Assembly (NCBI RefSeq): GCF_031143425.1
Contig: NC_090450.1
Coordinates: 167,455,486 to 167,519,485, forward strand
Length of the DNA stretch: 64,000 bases
Direction of reading: 5' to 3'
Source: Pleurodeles waltl
Lineage: Eukaryota; Chordata; Amphibia; Caudata; Salamandridae
The notes below the pieces were generated by a model. It saw only the letters and a program-made list of their open reading frames with translations. It did not search any database and was not told where the DNA came from. Below, one piece after another: positions 61,220-64,000 of this stretch. Numbering within the stretch: position 1 is the stretch's first letter; each line of letters begins with the position of its first letter. The position numbers and the translations under genes were made by a program.

Positions 61220-61632
61220 GCTAGATGAGAAGCACCTCCATGTCTCCCTTTTGCTACTCTGCTATTGCTTCTGTGTGTTCTGATTAAATACAGGTGTGTT
61301 CGCCCCATTTTAACGCCTGTCCTGACCCAGGAGTTAATTTTTGACGCAAATCGGGCTGCGCGTCATTTTCCGACTCCGCCTCCCAGCCGGGATTTTTGCC
61401 CAGAAGCATAAATACGCTGCACAGCCCTTTGAGTCATTTTTTGGACGGGAATGCCTACCTTGCATATGATTAACGCAAGGCGGTTTCCCGCAGCCTGAAA
61501 ATGACGCACACGGCGGGATTTTGGCGTCCGCGGGCTCGGGCGTCAAAGTTTAAATATGGGGCAAATTTTGCGCCAAATGTGTGTCAACATTTTTTACGCA
61601 CATTCGGTGCAGACGGAGTATAAATATGCCCC
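61220..61632. promoter_or_regulatory. Right terminus and transposase 5' region of element B
   Basis: Holds the right terminal repeat (ending TATAAATATGCCCC) and the complement of GCGTCAAAAAT at 61337-61347. The segment 61313-61632 is homologous to 47408-47743 in the neighbouring non-autonomous element (CTGACCCAGG, GAGTCATTTTTT, GCCTACCTTGCAT, GGTGCAGACGGAGTATAAAT). It should include the transposase promoter. Confidence 0.5.
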
Positions 61633-61635
61633 TAA

Positions 61636-63005
61636 ATTCTAAATATCAAAACGCACAGAGCAAATAAAGTGGGCACCAAATAATTTGACTGTTAGGTCAA
61701 GTCTCTTTGGTTTGTTAGACAAACACTATTCCCCTTGTAAGATATATTTATCTCAGGAGCGGTGATGTCATAATAATCAGCCCTCATTCCCGAAGGATGT
61801 GAAATACAACACATTATAGCACAGTGAGGTGCACTTTACAAGACGGCCCCTCTTAACAATTTTTACAGGTCACTTATGCCATTATCTTTCTCTTCTACAC
61901 AATGCAAATTAAGCTGAATACCTAAATGATTAAACCACATTATATAATAGGCCAAGAACAAAACTGACTCTAGAGTTGTAAAGTAAAACGGTTCTCCCAA
62001 TTATTAATAAACCTTCCTTCTTAGCACTGGTGTTAAGTTTTCTTGTAACCAAAGTGAAATACGAACTCAAAACGTGGGGCAAAACAATGCCACAACACCC
62101 ACTGAGTCCTGTAAGTAATACAAAACCATTTTCAAACCGCTCTACATAGCAAGCAATTAGTGTATGCTCCTTTTAATACTGATGAGAATTCTGACCTAAG
62201 ATCGCCCCTGTCGATATTCCCAATGACAATGATTAATAAAAATGTCAACATGACCCAAGATCAGGAGCCAGAGACTCCCCTACCATAGTAACTAAAAGAC
62301 ATCAACATAGACCATAGAAACCCCATAACTAAAACAGCACATTATTGGAGCAAAAACAAAATGGCGGGATTGACCATTTTTACTAGGGCTGAGGTGATCA
62401 AAAGCATCCCTGGTAGCAATGGTCAAACCGACCTTTTTGTTTTCATGCATGGGTCTTAGCTTGATATAACATGGTTTAATATTTTTTGAAAATCTCTTCT
62501 TGCAAATACTATTCAAATTATTACCTTCTTAAAAAATATTTTGGATCTTTTGTACAAGCAGTTTTTCAGTGATTATTTTGAAAAACCATACATGCCCAGA
62601 AATACAATTGTGTACATAAAATACCCCTGCAAGTATTTAGTGTTACAACATTGAAAAGAACATAATGCTGTTAATTTTGCTAGTTTTGTCTGGAAAATTG
62701 TAATGCTAATATGTTAAATTTCTTGCATTCTTCAACCAACACTTTAGTGTTTTTAATAGCAAACTTTATTACTTTTCTGAAGAGGAAAACAAACATGCCA
62801 GTGCATGTTAGGGATGTGGCGGTACATTTGTACATTTGCGAACGAGGTAAGGAATATTCATTTGTATAACAATTATTTGCAATATGAGTCAAAACACTTG
62901 TAAAAGCAAACCAAAATCTTAATTTGAATTTTAATTATATTTGTTTATAAGTATTTCACCAAAATATTGTGTGTGTTTACATCTGTCCTTTATCAACAGC
63001 ATTTT
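61636..63005. other. Unannotated AT-rich sequence
   Basis: No gene or repeat recognised. Confidence 0.4.
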
Positions 63006-63687
63006 GGGCCAGATGTAGGTAGGTTCCGATTTGCGACTTGCAAATTGTGAGTCAGAGCGACTTGCAACTTGCGACTCCTAAATCGGAATGTAGGATGGTG
63101 TCCCTGACACCATCTGCGACTCGCAAGGGGGTCGAAAAGGCCCACCTTATGTATATTCATGAGGTTGGTCGCAATTTGCAACCCCCTTGAGACTCGAGGC
63201 ACTCACAGGGACAGTGGCCTGCTGGAGAAAGCAGACCACCATGTCTGTGACTGCTTTTAAATAAAGCAGTTTTTTTATTTGTAATGCAGCCCGTTTTCCT
63301 TAAAGGAAAACAAGATGCATTACAAAACTAAAAAATGAAAGGTTTCATTTCATTTTTTCAGAGCAGGCAGTGGTCCATAGGACCACTGCCTGCTCTGGAT
63401 TTTTTTTTTTAATGCCATTCACAAAGGGGAAGGGGTCCTATGGGGTGCTAACTGTGATTGTTTTGCGACCACGTTTGCGGTCACAAAACAATACAACATT
63501 GCGCTGCGACTCGCAATTAGGAAGGAAACACCCCTTCCTAATTGCGACTCGCAATACCGCTTTGCGATTTGGTAACCAGGTTACCGAATCGCAAAACGGG
63601 GTTTGGGCATTGCAACGTGCTTTTTGCACATCACAAACAGCAAAATTCGCTGTTTGCGCTGTGCAAAAAGTGTAGTACATCTGGCCC
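63006..63687 (+). mobile_element. Serial-hairpin element (family H), copy 2
   Basis: Ends GGGCCAGATGTA and TACATCTGGCCC are perfect inverted repeats. At least nine consecutive stem-loops fill the interior: 63024-63088 (TTCCGATTT arms), 63094-63114 (GATGGTGTC / GACACCATC), 63281-63323, 63331-63360, 63360-63396 (AGAGCAGGCAGTGGTCC arms), about 63457-63492, 63506-63552 (GCGACTCGCAATTAGGAAGG arms), 63561-63595 and 63617-63673. Same order and orientation as 44387-45133. Flanks TTT and CTT are at best a diverged 3-bp duplication. Non-coding. Confidence 0.8.
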
Positions 63688-64000
63688 CTTGTGCTTTGCC
63701 TGACTTCAGCATTCTTCAGAAACGTGCCCACTCTCCATCTGATCATAAAACAATTTGTTTTTGGTGAAAAAGTGTATACCCAGCAACCGGTTTTGTTTGA
63801 GTTTACTATTTGGAAACTTTTATCTCATTCAGTCCAATTGCTCCATCTATGAAAACCGAAAAAAACGAAGACTCCCCAACATTATTCAAAGAGGAGTCAG
63901 ATATAATAGGCCAAGGAAAACTAAAGGATCTTGATTTATTTCTTTTTTTGGAAACATAATTGAACAGCAAGTACTCCCTGAAGGTAGACATGCATACCGT
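63688..64000. other. Unannotated sequence
   Basis: Nothing recognised up to the window edge. Confidence 0.4.

Larger units (their letters stand above)
48128..61632. mobile_element. PIF/Harbinger element B, 13.5 kb, three genes
   Basis: Ends: GGGCCATATTTATACT on the left; on the right the complement of GGGGCATATTTATACT, so about 15 of 16 positions agree. The flanking trinucleotides are TAT (48125-48127) and TAA (61633-61635), which may be a mutated 3-bp duplication. Inside, in order: a plus-strand Myb-like gene, a minus-strand second SANT-like gene and a minus-strand HARBI1-like transposase. A 552-bp inverted-repeat element (54775-55326) has inserted into an intron. All genes carry small lesions, so the copy cannot move by itself. 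The unusual size could also reflect nesting of two related elements; I see no second pair of termini for that. Confidence 0.75.

Noticed and set aside
61075..61308. Separate small gene upstream of transposase B
   Set aside because: It is an out-of-frame shadow over the N-terminal part of the transposase and its 5' region.

Overview
This window looks like intergenic DNA from a very large, transposon-rich vertebrate genome. A salamander or newt such as Pleurodeles fits best. That rests on the mixture of PIF/Harbinger transposons and their short derivatives, solo LTRs, an L2/CR1-type LINE and tRNA-derived SINEs; it is an inference, because no host gene, rRNA or tRNA gene was found to confirm it. 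Almost every recognisable segment is a mobile element or its remains, or a tandem repeat.

Layout. 1-2031: remains of a PIF/Harbinger element (A), with a broken transposase on the minus strand (347-1503) and exon 1 of a Myb-like partner on the plus strand (1918-2031), transcribed divergently. 3237-5664: four head-to-tail copies of one short inverted-repeat element (family F), with a hAT-like element inserted at one joint. 8051-9600: a decayed LINE reverse transcriptase (minus). 10411-10905: an inverted-repeat element. 11492-14872 and 16305-18765: LTRs with TG...CA ends and 5-bp target duplications. 20012-20250: a SINE. 22428-22887: a long foldback element. 23161-25080: a degenerate 5-bp satellite almost free of G on the plus strand. 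26690-27700: an LTR fragment carrying two palindromic MITEs. 30892-32685 and 34036-35892: two more relatives of the 11492 LTR. 37108-39500: a minus-strand LTR containing a 900-bp inverted-repeat element. 39725-40490: tandem repeat and AT microsatellite. 44387-45133 and 63006-63687: two copies of an element built of consecutive hairpins. 45625-45785: a second SINE.

The most interesting part is 46406-61632. A nest of Harbinger-type ends leads into a 13.5-kb Harbinger element (B, 48128-61632). Between its terminal inverted repeats I can read three protein genes rather than the usual two: a Myb/SANT-like protein (plus, 48446-50927), a second SANT-like protein with three exons (minus, 52443-56142) and a DDE transposase of the HARBI1 type with two exons (minus, 59457-61219). 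Intron positions can be placed from splice sites and reading phase. Each gene carries only one to four small lesions, so the copy died recently. The motif GCGTCAAAAAT occurs near both ends and again inside the element, which makes it a candidate protein-binding site. Transposase and Myb-like protein act together in Harbinger transposition (the Myb-like protein helps nuclear import and DNA binding); the role of the second SANT-like protein is unknown.
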